Source: Pelecanus crispus
Lineage: Eukaryota; Chordata; Aves; Pelecaniformes; Pelecanidae
Length of the DNA stretch: 64,000 nt
Direction of reading: 5' to 3'
Assembly (NCBI RefSeq): GCF_030463565.1
Contig: NC_134648.1
Location: forward strand, 74,974,513 to 75,038,512
Shown: positions 1 to 12,930 of the stretch, one piece after another
How positions within the stretch are numbered: the stretch's first letter is position 1
Layout of the letters: each line of letters begins with the position of its first letter
Program-made: the position numbers and the translations under genes
The notes under the pieces: generated by a model
What the model was told of the DNA's origin: nothing
Databases searched by the model: none
The model's input: the letters and a program-made list of their open reading frames with translations, nothing else

Positions 1-1197
1 CATATTTTGAGACTATTCCGCTGGGAAAAGCAAAATAATTTTCTTTCAAAATAATTATTAGGGTTAGAAGTTTGATACATAAGGTCTTTTGGTGGGGTTT
101 GGGAGGGATTTTTTTTTTTTTTTGGAAGTCAAAATTCATGACAACAAAGTATTTTCTAAGAAAAAGTACTGTTTTTTCATGACACCTTTTTTTCATCCCC
201 AAATAAGTCTCACCCGCTCCAAGGTTCCACAGAGTAAGGCCAATGGTGAGGGCTCTGCCTGGCTCAAAGCACAGGTTTGGATGGGGGTCTCCCATATCAC
301 AGCCAAGTACTCTGCCCATGGGATACAGGCTATCCTGGAGTGTTGAGTGTCCTCTTTTTTCTGCATAAAACTGAAAGATCTGGATTTTGTTCTACAAGAA
401 GGGAAAGCAAACACCTCCCATCCCCTGCCCCAGGGGAACAAAAAAAAAAAAAAAAAAAAAAAAAGAATGCGGTGCTGGAGTTTGCTTTCCAGCAGTGCCA
501 AGCAGAGACGTGCTCTCTGTTAGGAGAAACGCAAGTGCAGCACAGGAAGCCTCTAGAGCAGAAAATGTCCTTTCCGTCCTTCCCCCCCCATCTCCACAGC
601 AGAAACTCTGTCCCTAAAGCTTACAGGGTGAAACCTTGCTCCTCAGCAGTCCCTGATGGGTGCACAGGATGGCACGGGCTTTCATCGCACTGGTTTATGT
701 TTCTCTACAGCCACTGTTCTTCTCCCAGTTCCCCCCATTAGGGCAATCCTCTGGAATAACACTGCGAGAATAGAGGCTTTCTGTTTGGATCTCTTTACTT
801 AATTAATAAAAAAACCCTTTTCTGTACTGAATGACCTTACAGGCTCATGTCCCATAGCACAGAAGGACAAACACTCCATTTTACAGCAGTAATCTCGTTA
901 CCAGCAATTCTCCCAGTGACGTTCCTGAAAGGGTTTTATGCCAGTATTAAACACACCAGACCTCCGGGCAAGAAACTCATCAGGAAACTGGGGGTCACTG
1001 GGGTAACCCTGTGCCCATTCCCGTACCTGGTGCACATCACCCCCCAGACCCACTGCGGCCCAGCCAAGGGGCAAAACCAGGGACACGGAGGAGCCGCTTT
1101 GGGTGCGAGCTGCCCACCTGGCCCGCAGCTCCCAGCACAAGGGGCAGTGTCCTGGGGCAGCAGCACAGCTCCGTGCAACCGCCCGGCTTCCGCCTCG
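1..1197. other. Unique non-coding DNA with homopolymer runs
   Basis: No gene is recognised. There is a T run of about 15 at 109-123 and a 25-nt A run at 440-464. The A run could be the tail of an old retroposed sequence, but nothing upstream of it resembles a known element. Open frames of up to 154 aa here read straight through the A run as poly-lysine and look like chance frames. Confidence 0.6.
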
Positions 1198-1899
1198 CCT
1201 CCTCTCCTCTCCCCTCCCTTCCTCTCCCCTCCCTTCCTCTCCCCTCCCTTCCTCTCCCCTCCTCTCCTCTCCTCTCCTCTCCTCTCCTCTCCTCTCCTCT
1301 CCTCTCCTCTCCTCTCCTCTCCTCTCCTCTCCTCTCCTCTCCTCTCCTCTCCTCTCCTCTCCTCTCCTCTCCTCTCCTCTCCTCTCCTCTCCTCTCCTCT
1401 CCTCTCCCCTCCTCTCCTCTCCCCTCCCTTCCTCTCCTCTCCTCTCCTCTCCCCTCCCTTCCTCTCCCCTCCTCTCCTCTCCCCTCCTCTCCTCTCCCCT
1501 CCCTTCCTCTCCCCTCCTCTCCTCTCCCCTCCTCTCCTCTCCCCTCCTCTCCTCTCCTCTCCCTTCCTCTCCCCTCCTCTCCTCTCCTCTCCTCTCCTCT
1601 CCTCTCCTCTCCTCTCCTCTCCTCTCCTCTCCTCTCCTCTCCTCTCCTCTCCTCTCCCCTCCTCTCCTCTCCCCTCCTCTCCTCTCCTCTCCTCTCCCTT
1701 CCTCTCCTCTCCTCCTCCTCTCCCCTCCCTTCCTCTCCTCTCCTCTCCTCTCCTCTCCTCTCCTCTCCTCTCCTCTCCTCTCCTCTCCTCTCCTCTCCCT
1801 CTCCCCTCCTCTCCTCTCCTCTCCTCTCCTCTCCTCTCCTCTCCTCTCCTCTCCTCTCCTCTCCTCTCCTCTCCTCTCCTCTCCTCTCCTCTCCTCTCC
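1198..1899. repeat. Pentanucleotide (CCTCT)n array, 702 nt without a purine
   Basis: From 1198 to 1899 the plus strand contains only C and T. The basic unit is CCTCT. Variant blocks (CCCCT, CCCTT) are concentrated at 1201-1260 and 1405-1570, while 1261-1400 and 1740-1890 are nearly pure. The array opens long frames on both strands (up to 352 aa on plus and 349 aa on minus) that translate only as Leu/Ser/Pro or Arg/Gly/Glu repeats; none is a gene. Long polypurine/polypyrimidine tracts of this kind can form intramolecular triplexes (H-DNA) and are unstable in length. The assembled length may not be exact. Confidence 0.97.
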
Positions 1900-4800
1900 A
1901 CATAAGCCTCTCTGCAAAGCAGGATTTATTTCTGGCAGGGTAATCAAGACACCTGTTAATCCTGTCTAAGTACTGCAATAAAGAGCTGACCCGATAAATA
2001 AAAGGTATGGCAGTTACCCAATTTTCATGTTTGTTTATTTTGCTTTTAGTGTCGATGTCTGTTTCACTTTTTGTTTATTTTAATCTATTTTGGTAAATTA
2101 TACCCCAATTCACATTTACAATACAAAGACAGGTAAAAAAAAGAAAATGTGGGAGGGCTGGCAGCACTTCCCAAAACCTAAGATCTCAGCTATGGAAACC
2201 ATCGTACACTCACAGAGCTGAAACCTCGGCGAGCCGAACAAAAGGGTAAGGAGGGGGTAAGCGGCCCAGACAAGAGCACGCCAGCACTGTAGTGGTGATG
2301 CTGCTTCAGCTTCGGGTTGGTTTTCAGGGAGGACCTTTCCAAACACCCTTCGCACAGCAGCACCTCACCCCCGAATGAGCTGCACTGCTTGTGGCAGCGG
2401 CAGGCACCTAGCACTGCCTTAGCTAAGCTCTCCAACCTTAGCATGTTTTGGGCATTCTCAAATACATTTAAAACCTGGCTTTCACATGCAGACTGTAGGT
2501 TGTGCATGATGCTAGACAACTTTTGATTGCTCTCACAAAAGCCATGTGCCCAAGGACACGGTCTTGCAAGTAGTATTTTACCACTCATCCCTCTGCAGCT
2601 GCAGCAACTTTGTCCTGGATGAAGTACAGCATCCCTCAGAAGACGGACAGGACAGCTCACTACAGCATGCTTCTGGAAGAAAGTTAATTAATCCTGGTTT
2701 ACAGAGCTGTGCCAACTGAATCCTCAGTACAATGGTTGCAGAATTGTCATCACCAGAGTTTCTTTTTATTATAGCCCCAGAGTAATGAAAACACAATTAC
2801 TTCACTTGCAGCAAATCTGGATCCCCTAGTAGTCTACCTGAAAAGCCTTTCATTTCCAGCTGTTCTCCTCAGGCTGCAGGAGCAGCTCATCAGACAGGCT
2901 TCTCCAACAATATTATAGGACATTATGGATGGGCTGGGGGTCAGGCAAGCTGGTTGCCTTTGCAATAACTCTGTTGTTATCAGTTACTAAATTTCAATCA
3001 ATCATTCCTTTGTGCTTATGCTTGAGTAAGACCTCTGAACTTGCAGCAAGGCTTCAAATCAATATTGCAGCCAGCAGGTAGGATTACCACCTGTCTTTTC
3101 ACCCTTGCCGTCACAGAAGTTGCACCTTTGTTCTCTACTCAGAAGTCATGGGAAAGAATCACCTACACCTTCGGTGAAAGACAAATAACATCAACCACAG
3201 CAAGGTAACTGCTTCTCATTCAGAGCGGCGTGTGGTTTTGCATCGATGGAAGGACTCAGACCAGTAATGCTGTAGATGCACACAATGTATGTACACAGGT
3301 GAGCACTACCCAGAACACACCGTATCCCACACTGTGCAGAACGAGCAGGTTTTGAGTGCTAAGACACCACGTTTTATTTTCATTTTCTTGTAAACAATGT
3401 TTTAGGGTATTCATAGAGTAAAGAAGGCAAAAAAACCACTTGCATCCAGCATTTACTTTACCGTATTAGACTAGATGAAGTTTAGGCTGTACTACAGAAG
3501 CTCCTTTTAACACACGCCTGCCTAACACACTGCTCATCTTAGCACCGTACAGCTGGGGACTCTAAACTACTGTGTACCTGGACACGCCAGTCTCTCTGCT
3601 GCATATCTTGGTATTATATTGTCTGACCTTTGTGTTTGTGAGTTATCTTACCACAAGAGAAAAGCTTTGACATTTTTCAAACGGCACTGGTAGATAACTG
3701 AAAGCCTTGCTGCGGCGTGGCTGCGTGTGCGGGATGTGTGGTCCTTCAGGGACGCGCAGGGAGGAAGCGATGCTTTCCAGCTGGGCTCCCACCTGTAACG
3801 AGGTGCGAAGACAAGCTGCCCTGACCTGGCTGTGTGCCGAGCCATGCTCCATGGGATGCGCCTGATTCGCCTCGTCTCCTGCCCCCAGCGCTCTGCCTGG
3901 GCTCGGGGAGAGCCACCCACGCCACCCATCTCCTGCAAGACTGCCACTGCTTGCAGGGACCAGGACAGGCGGGCGGCTCGCCCCACCACGCGCTTGCTCC
4001 TGCAGCCTCTCCCACAAATAAACGCACCTGTAAAAACATGTCTGCAAACCTGGGGTTTCGGGCAGGTATCAGTGATGCCCCTGAGAGCATGTTTTAAAGG
4101 TCTGTGATTCAGCAAAGGCAGAACACCTTACAGGCCATGGATAATTCATTTATTGCCATTTTCAGATAAAGCTGAATTTTGCAAAGAAATTCAGATGATA
4201 TATGCGATAATCCAGGTGATACATGTGATTTAAAATATTGAAGACCCTCAGGGTAAAAAGCAAAAAAAAGAAAAAATCAGAGTGAGCAAAAAACAAACTG
4301 AAAAAGCTAAAGTAAACAAAGACAAAAGGAACATTATATTTTCAACCTCGTAAAGCACAAAGCATTAGTAAATAGATGCTTAAGGCTATAAAACAATAAA
4401 AAGATATAAAAGGCACAGAGACGTTGTTTCTTTTACAACAAAATAATTAATATTATTATTCTGTTGGCCTCAGTTGAACTTCCAGAGATTCAGGCAACCA
4501 AGTTCCTCAAGTTATAACACCATTACAGAACAAACAAGACTGAATTACTTGATACTGTTGTTGCTTCCTTTGTAAGTAATACATCAGCTTTCTTGAATTA
4601 TATCCCCATGTAATGAGACAAACTGTTATGACAGTGAGACATATGCGTCTTGCATCTAAAAAATTTGAAAACCACCTGTTTGGGTTCCTTCATCATTAAA
4701 TGGATTACAAAGAAAATAAAACACAATGCTTTCTCCAGACAAAATACCTCAGAAGGTGTCAACAGTTTGGAAAGTTTGAATAAGCAAGATGTTGCAATTC

Positions 4801-5913
4801 TAGTGCTACACAAGATACAATGAGCACGTCCAATCACAACTGTGATGAGCAGAGAAGCTGTCAATGTGGGGAAAGGTCAGGCGCTACTGCAGAGGAGCAA
4901 TTAGGTGAGGATCTCAAGACAGATTCTTGGCCACGTTTGCAGAAAAGCAACATGAATCATCTAATTATAGGTGAGCAGGGACAGATCCAGCAGCTGGGAC
5001 CAGAAAATGGGTTCAAGGAAGATATGCAAAGGCTCAGTCATCAGACACTATGTGAGCTTTGTTGGAGAGATGAGGATGAGCCTGCATCCAGAGGTCCAGA
5101 TCCGTACGCTTGAACATCCCTCTGCTGAGCACATGAGAAACAGCCGCTGGTTCACCATGGGCTGCGGCCAGCTCAGGGCTCTGCTCCCGGGATCAAGCCT
5201 AGGGCAAGCATGATGAAATTTCAGGGGGGTCCATTGTATAATCAGCTCTTTGGGAGACCAAATCTACTGTGGTGTGCAATGTACATATCCCTAGTGCTTT
5301 TATATATATATATATATATATGTACAAGTATATTTATGCACTATATATATTTGATGGAAAGAGCTGAAATTCTGCAGTCTGCGATATGGTGGGTGGTGGC
5401 AGCTGAGAATTTCAGAACACTCGAGAACTTTCTATTCAGCAATTGTTTTATTTCCTATTTGGGATAAAAGGCCATGGGCCCAGACACAAGAATAATATAT
5501 TATGCATGCTGAGACTTTAGCTTTTATTCAGAATATATAATTTTATAATGAGTGACATTTTTCTAGAGAGATTTATTAAACAGCAAAGGCAGTGCCACTT
5601 AGAGTCATGTAGAAACACACTGAAGCAATGTATTTCTGAGGAGCAGGTTATGTGATTTTCAGCCAGAGGTGCAGAATTTCCTTATGGGTCCTGAGCAGCC
5701 AAGGATTTGATCTGTTTATTTCACTCGCCACAGTGACATTCCCCCCAAACTGAGCTCTGAAGATTAGGTATCACCTCGTCTTAGAGCTTTGCCTTTGGCT
5801 GCTGTGCTGATAAGTGCAATACACTTCTGTATAGCCGACCACTGGCACTACAGCGTTCATATTATTTGTTCCACAATTACAGATTAAGATATTCCTAAGT
5901 GGACATGAAGCAG
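1900..5913. other. Unique AT-rich non-coding DNA
   Basis: No recognisable exon or repeat. Open frames (for example 3643-4115 on minus, 4820-5113 on plus) match nothing I know. 4240-4450 is A-rich. A short (TA)n microsatellite is listed separately. Confidence 0.5.
5300..5321. repeat. (TA)n microsatellite
   Basis: About eleven uninterrupted TA dinucleotides, flanked by further AT-rich sequence to about 5350. Confidence 0.9.
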
Positions 5914-5914
5914 T

Positions 5915-6219
5915 AGAATCATAGAATGATAGAATCGTTTAGGTTGGAAAAGACCTTTAAGATCACCCAGTCCAACCATTCACCTACACTGCCAAGTCCA
6001 CACTAAACCAATCAAGGGTAGACCAGACTGAACCATGTCCCCAAGTGCCACCTCTGCCCGTTTTTTGAACACTTCCAGGGATGGGGACTCCCCCACCTCT
6101 CTGGGCAGCCTCTTCCAATGCTTGACCACCCTTTCCGTGAAGAAATTTTTCCCAATATCCAACCTAAACCTCCCCTGGCGCAGCTTGAGCCCATTTCCTC
6201 TCGTCCTATCGCTAACTAC
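5915..6219 (-). mobile_element. CR1 LINE, 5'-truncated 3' end
   Basis: Read on the minus strand this is the last ~300 bp of a CR1 non-LTR retrotransposon. It begins within the 3' end of ORF2 and ends in degraded ATTCTATG-type octamers at 5915-5940. The frame encodes the familiar CR1 C-terminal block ([15 protein letters not shown], then [10 protein letters not shown] and [18 protein letters not shown]). 5' truncation is normal for CR1. It shares with the other copies here a 3' segment around 5990-6035 that I do not recall from the classic chicken consensus. It is non-autonomous and dead. A 112-aa minus-strand frame (5980-6318) is only this relic plus flank. Confidence 0.95.
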
Positions 6220-6539
6220 ATGAAACAGAGACTTTTGTGGTGTACACCATGGGTTTTCAGAGAACATTAGAAATATTTCAGCTGATGACATCTTTTCCAT
6301 TCCCCAGTGACCAAACACTTCCTACCTCAGTGTTTCCTCCAGGGGCTGAGTTTCTGCACCACCCATTACTCGTGCTCCCATGCCTGATCTCTCCAGTGAG
6401 GTCCCCAGCCTGGGCACCACTCCAGCCTGGCCTGGCCAGCAGCGGGGGGCTGGAAGGGATGTGTCCCCTGGGTGCAGACTGTGCTTCTCTTCACAGGTGC
6501 CCACACACCGGCTTTCTCACGCCAACGGGATTTTGCTGA

Positions 6540-6720
6540 ATTCTGGCCATCCTGCAATTCATATGAGCTCCCAGATCCTTTTCTGAAGAGCTGCTACTGA
6601 GCCACTCATTCACCAGCCTTACTTTTCAGGTGATTATTTCCTATTCTATTTCCACCAAAATAAGGAACTTCCCATTTTTCCCCACTGAACTGGACACTGA
6701 CTTTTTAATACCTTTTTTCC
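6540..6720 (-). mobile_element. Possible very old CR1-like ORF2 relic
   Basis: The stretch reading GATCCTTTTCTGAAGAGCTG and continuing to a GAGCCACTCATTCACCAGCC block resembles, in antisense, a segment of CR1-type ORF2 that lies upstream of the usual 3' truncation point. The match is from memory, patchy and heavily diverged. No tail or target duplication is seen. It could be chance similarity. Confidence 0.3.
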
Positions 6721-9700
6721 AGCTCATCTGGTTGAAGACAGGCCAGTAAATTTCCTCCAGAGCCTCCTGCACCAAAGCCAGAGAACCTGGCTGAGACAGG
6801 ACATGCTGTTTCTCCAAATGACATGCAGCCCTATGTTAAAAAACTCAGATGATAAGAATTCATTCATATCCCTGGGTAAAGACCAGATTAAGAGTGCTTG
6901 CAGTTTATCCAGCTCTCTTGCAACTTTGTGCTTTTTGTCTGTTACGCTAAGCACACAGCAGCTGGTCGCGGGTTGCTGCCTGTGCTGAAGCTTGCACTCA
7001 GGTTACCATGCAACCCTCTCTCAAATAGGCTGCAGCAGGCGGTGATTTAGCTTTTTTCTGAAATGCAGATTTTTTCAGACCTCTCTGCATTTTGCAGCTC
7101 TTTCTGAATCACTTATTTTTAATTCTTCATTAGTCTATGTGAGATACAAGTAGCTACTTCTTAGTAATAAGAAACTACTTCTTCCTCGTCGATAACTCAG
7201 TAGAGAGAATTAAGGGCAGCCCTGCTGTCCTACGCCAACAGATGAGCATCCTGACATTGACTTCATGGCAGCATCTTTGCATAAGGCGCATGTTGAATAT
7301 CCACTGCCTGAAAAGAGGAGTTTCTTAAGCCCTCTGGCCTGCAACAGTATGGCAGTGCTTAAAAAGTTAAAAAGAAGTTCTCTAAAAAAATGAACTTTCT
7401 TCAACAGCCCTGAGCAATCTTGCACCTACCATGTTTCTCCAAGATCCTAAGGCTGAGCAGGCAGAACACAGGATAATGCCACACTTCTGCTCTTCCTGAA
7501 AAAGGAAAGAAAGATGAATGAGTGACTGCACTTAATCTCCAAGGATTCAAGCTTTCTGATCATCAAAACAAAGATGGGGCAAAAAAGGAAACAGTTTAAG
7601 GGAAAATGCTAAGTAAGTTACAAACCCACCACAGAGAGGTTCTTCAAAGGTAATTCTTCTACATAGCTGGCATTTTATACCAAGATAGGTAGGTTATTTT
7701 TCGCTGGCCAAGGGTATAGCTGTTCAAAGAAGAACCAATTGTTCTTGCAAGGGTTAAACGGTGATAGAATTTTCTTTCAATTCAGTGCATGAAGATTAAG
7801 ATTTTAGTTGGCAGAAAGTGAGAAATTAGTCCAATTTGCACAGTAATTAGTGGTTACAGGTGACACAGGTGTTGCTTCCTGTACTCACTATGCCCCATTT
7901 CCTCTGAGCATTTTCTGTTGTGCAGCATTAATCTAACCTTGTTCATAATCTCAGGCAGTTTCAAAATATCTCTGCTAGAGCTGCTCCCTTCAGTTTCCTG
8001 AATTATACCATGGTGGAGGCTTTCACACTGTTTTTGCATGGTGTATCATGTCAGTGATTGGTTTCTTACCCATTCAGTTTATTTTAGCTGTCCTTAAAAA
8101 AAATCACTTTAATCACTCCACTTTTGACAGAAGGCATTTCTGACATTTGACTGGACCAGTTAAGTGACCCAGCAAAATAATTATTTCAGTGCTGAATATT
8201 TGATATTCCTCCAGGACCCTGATGTCTGGATTCTTGTCCTGCCGATTTCCACTGCAAGGACACAAAGATAGCACAGAGTAGATGAAGAAGACACTTGACT
8301 GCAACATGCCCTAAGCTCTACCGCGAGAGACAAGCCTGTGCAGTGCACGTTAACTCCCTCCTGAACTCAGAGACTCCAGAGCATCCTTCCAGAGATCCTG
8401 CTGAAATCTCCCCAGACTTGCGCTCTTTACTGTCTCCAGCTGCCCTTCATTAGAAGTCATGGTGGTATAAGGTGTCCTGCTGTGAAATTTTCTTGCAGAT
8501 TTTTGTTGTTGTATTTTCAAAGCACAAGTCTGTTTGGCACACTTTCTGCCAAAGCTAGGTTGATACAGTACCACTGTTCTCTTCATGCTGATATTTGAGG
8601 CATACCTCTGATCAGAACCATCATCAAAACTATTAATAGTGTTCTGTAACACTTTAATTTATGCACACGCAAAGTGCAATTGTTGCCAAACATCTTTTTG
8701 TGGTACAGCAACCCTGTAAACATTGGTTTAGCTCTAAAGAGGAAGGATGAAAAATCCACCCTTGATAGGGCAATAAAACTTACCATCTTGGTTATTATCT
8801 CTAAATGTATCACAGGTGGCTGCATGGAAGATGATAAGTGGAGAACAGTGCAAGGGAAAGCCTGTCTCCATGCTATTTTTAATTATGAAACAGCTCTGGC
8901 GTTACCAGGCTATTGTGAGATGATGAGCAGTTTTCACAAATGTGTCTGGGTAGCCAAATCTGCGACGGGAAGTCTGAAGAGTCACTCAGCTGACAGTACT
9001 GAAGTTTGTTCGTTTGCTTAGATTTTACTCTCACCATGTCCCTTGAGTGAGCTTGGCCATACAAATCATAGAGTCACAGTAAGACTCTTCCAGAAGCTGG
9101 AAGAAGTAACAGCCTACAGACGTTGCATCGCCCACATTTGCCATCTTTTGTTTGCAAAGCACGACAATGGCTGTGGAGTGCTGAGTTTCTGAGAAATCAT
9201 CTCCTTGTGCCAACAACAATAAACAGTTCTCTGCTTTGTCCACAAAGCTGGAATATGTTGAGAGGAATAACACCGGTGTCTGTTGTCTCATCCTCTGACA
9301 CTTGTTCAACAATCCACTCCAAAATGTTGTTGTCATCTTCTAATCAGATTATACACCCAACCCCCAAAATGTTTCACAAACAGGTTTTGCCAGCTGCTAA
9401 GTTCCAGCAAGACGAGCCAGATTCGTAACAAGTGGGGTCACGAGCCAGAAGGGCGGTGCAGCATTCTGCTGCCCAGTGTCGGGAGGAATTTGGAGACTGC
9501 ATGGTGCAAAGTTCAAACTGCTTCCCCACTCTGCACTCTTCTTGCACTGCAGAGTGACCCAGATGTCCAGGACTGGCTGGATCTAGGCAAAGGGAAGTAC
9601 TTAAGAAGTATTTTTAAAGCTACTCCAGTGGGAAAACCAAGGCTGTCCTCAGGCCTGCGGTGAAGGAGTGTCCAAACTCAATTGCCTCCACAAACCAGAC

Positions 9701-12619
9701 GCTTGCAGAGACCACACCTGCCTGACTTGTCTGAGACTGGAAACCTCAGCAGCAAGGTCTGCCCTTTGCCATTGCTTTTTCATTGCCGGAGAACTTCCAT
9801 TGAAAAAAGAGGATGCAGGAGGCACAATGCTGCTGAAAAGCCCGCACATTAGTTGACAGCATCAAGATACACCTGCATGATGCTGGATCTATTCCCCTGC
9901 CCGCGGCTGTTAATACTTGCTGGTACAATTGATTCCATCAGGGTGATGATGGCAGATATAGATCGTTCCCAAGTGCAGCAGATGCATGTGATCTAGCAGT
10001 TTTCATACCAGACTTCCTTTCCCAAATCTGAACATAGATTGTTTTTAAAAAAGAGCAATGCAGTTAAGAGCTGAACAGCCTGTTACAAGCATAATCCCTG
10101 TACCCTAGTATTAGTGCTCAGCCTTCAGAGCTGCAAAGAAGCTAAAGGCAGGTAGCAAGATGCCCACATCAGGATAGTAGGTAGGAGTTTTGGAGTTGCC
10201 TCTTTATTTAAGAAAGACATAATAATTATTTACATATTCAGAGGGACATTTTCCCCGTCTGGTTTTCTAGGTTTCATGTAACAGAAATTCTCTACAAAGA
10301 CCACTTCAATTAAAGACAGGAGCCAGAGTCACTTACTGAGGTCTCACCTTCCACTTTCAGACAAGGTACATACGGGTCCTCAGCTCGCTGCAGGGGAAGC
10401 AAATGGCAGACCCCATCTGTGCAAACGAAAGGATTTTCAGGGAAATGTCAGCCCACCCATCCATTTTAGCACCCTTCTTTTGCCAGACCTGTGATTACCT
10501 TGGCTCTACCACGTCTCCTCCTGCCCTGCCACCTTCCCACACGGGAACCGGTCCGTGGAGGAGGCATGCATCAGCAAACCTCACCACTTTTCCAGACAGC
10601 CGAGTCTCAAGGCTGGCTGCCCTGTAAACGTGCAAGTCAGGCAGGCTGCAGACAGGTTCTGTGCACCCTTTGCAACAGCCTATGGAGAGGGATGACAGCC
10701 AAGGTGAGGCAATCCTGTTCCATGTTCCTTTGGCAGAGGTGGCTGTAGATGCCTCACAGCCCCAGGATTCATAGACATGAAGCACTCTACGGGGTAGCTC
10801 AACATTTGGGCTGTCTGCAACTTTTAAGGATGGGAGCCGAGATAAATGTCTGATCTACACTCTTGAAGAGCTGGTGCACATGACATTGGGTTACCAAGGA
10901 TTGCCATGTGATTTATTCAATCTGCTTTTGCTTCCATTAGTTTTTTGTTTGTTTATTTGATTTTTCCAGTCATTAATGGGATCACCTGAAGACTGAAAGG
11001 AAATCTGACAATTCATTTAAATGACCTTCAAGGAAAGGTGAACTGCTTCAGCAAATCTGCCCCCAAGTTTCCACCATAAGCTGGTGAGCAGGCAGATGAA
11101 GCGTAGAATTGTCATGCACTGATATCTACACGTTAAATTATTCATCTTAATTGGTATCTAAAGCTTTGCAATATTTGTTAATTTTATAAGAATATATTAA
11201 TTTTTTTTCTTTCATGGAAGCAAACAGCATTGAAATATTAGAAAATGAAATAAGAAAAGGATATGTTATGATTCTTGTAAGAATATTCACTGGAGACACA
11301 CAAAGTTTTAATGTTAATGTCTCTGCATCACTACTCCCTGCATGCTAAAATAGGTTTGGAAATGCTTGAAAGGTTAAAGCTTTTGCAAATTATGAAACCA
11401 GACCATTTTGGAGCTATAAATCCTGCTCATCTGGGATAGTTGTTCTTGTGTAAAACCTTATGTTTTCTTGAGAGACTGAGCTGAATATTTATGCTTAGCA
11501 CATCAAACACAAGGAAGGCACAGAGGTTCGCTTGTCTGCAGTGGGTATTTAAGAGTTTATTGTTGATAATTAAATCTAGAAATTACAATTAGTCACTTAT
11601 CCCAACTGGAGTGCCCAGTTTTTCTTCATTTACCTTTCCAGCATAGAACTGGTTGTAGCTCACTGGTTGCCCTGAAGCAATGTCTTTGTAAATCCAACTT
11701 CTGTCATTTATGATTCCATTATGCCCTGGTGGCTCCCGTGACCCCTCTTCTTTGCCAGCACAGACACTGCCTCAGACAGGTGCACTTTCCGGTACAGGAG
11801 CTGATAAACCAAAACAGGAGACTTTGGAAAGCACCTGCCAACAGCCAACGCATTGGCCAAACCCCCCAGACCCTGAGAGAAGGGCGAGGCTGATCCACCA
11901 GCAGAGGCTTATGGTAAGACAGAAACCGTGTTTGGAGCCAGGGTTTGGTTTGTTCACAGGTGATATACCAGTGGCCTCGCTACAGCTCTCCCCGTTGTTA
12001 TAAAGGGAAATAAATGTACCTTGTCTAGAGGAAAGCGAGGCCAAGGAAGGGGAGCGCAGAGGACCACGAGTGAGGCTGTAAGCCAGCAAACAAGCGAAGG
12101 AGGGGAATGAGCATCCTGACCAGCGACTGAGAAGGCATTTGAGGATGGCCTCGGTGCCAGACATGGTGAGAATACAGCTCGATGTCTTTGAGGAGTGCAC
12201 AGATGGCTCCGGGTGGCTGCCAAAGCACAGCCAATTGTGATCAGCAAGTGGGGATGGCGTTGTTTGCCAGGAAAACATTTGATGAGGCAACCTTTCTGGG
12301 GTTTTGGACATGCAGAGGCAGAAGCACCGGTGCATTCTTGGGGCTGGTGCTGCAATACCCCACAGCTGCAAATCCAGCTGCACGGGCAGCCAGACACATT
12401 CCAGGGCCGTGCTGAGCCGCTGCAGCAATGCCACTGGCTGGCCAGCCCCAACACACGACCCCAAAGGCAGGTGGAAAGTTAGAACAGCTAACAAAGGAGA
12501 ACCCGCAAGTATTAGGAGGATCTGGTTCTCAGTTCAGGCTGAAATACCTGAAAGAGGAAGAAAGGAGTCATAGGAAGCTCCGAACGCCTGCTGGCACAGC
12601 GTCTGCTAAGGGCTTGGAG
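6721..12619. other. Unique non-coding DNA
   Basis: No recognised gene or repeat. Moderate frames on both strands at 8350-9430 (8350-8652, 8583-8825 and 9031-9336 on minus; 8674-9021 and 9123-9428 on plus) have ordinary amino-acid composition but resemble no family I know and lack consistent splice context. 11130-11300 is strongly AT-rich. Overlapping frames at 11770-12500 (up to 240 aa on minus) lie on the shoulder of the next CpG island. Confidence 0.45.
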
Positions 12620-12930
12620 GAGACGCGGTGAGGTGCCCGACCCCCGCAACGCGCCGCTCCGCCCCACTGGGGAGGCTGTGCCCGCCGTGCTGCCGCTGCC
12701 CTGCCCTGCTCCCCGCGGGGCAGTGGTACAAGCCCGGTCCCCACCGCCGGCCGCATCTCTGCAGCGCCAGCTCCCACCCCAGCTCCCACCCACCCATCTC
12801 CCAGCGCCTCTAGCCGTGCTCCAGAGCGTCTCAGGTGTCCGTACACGTACAACCCTCCACCACGGCCGCACAGACCAGCCGCCGGTCCCTCCAGCCGCAG
12901 GCTTCCCGAAGCGGTGGCAGTATCACAAAT
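12620..12930. promoter_or_regulatory. CpG island, no assigned gene
   Basis: A ~300-bp GC-rich block with about 30 CpG by eye, against near absence in the flanks. In birds such islands commonly mark promoters or first exons. No TATA box, start codon context or recognisable first exon could be assigned, so both use and direction are unknown. Overlapping frames on both strands here reflect the lack of AT-rich stop codons. Confidence 0.55.

Noticed and set aside
847..1978. Six long frames (288-352 aa) of Leu/Ser/Pro or Arg/Gly/Glu repeats
   Set aside because: They are translations of the CCTCT pyrimidine array and its complement, with no unique domain at either end.
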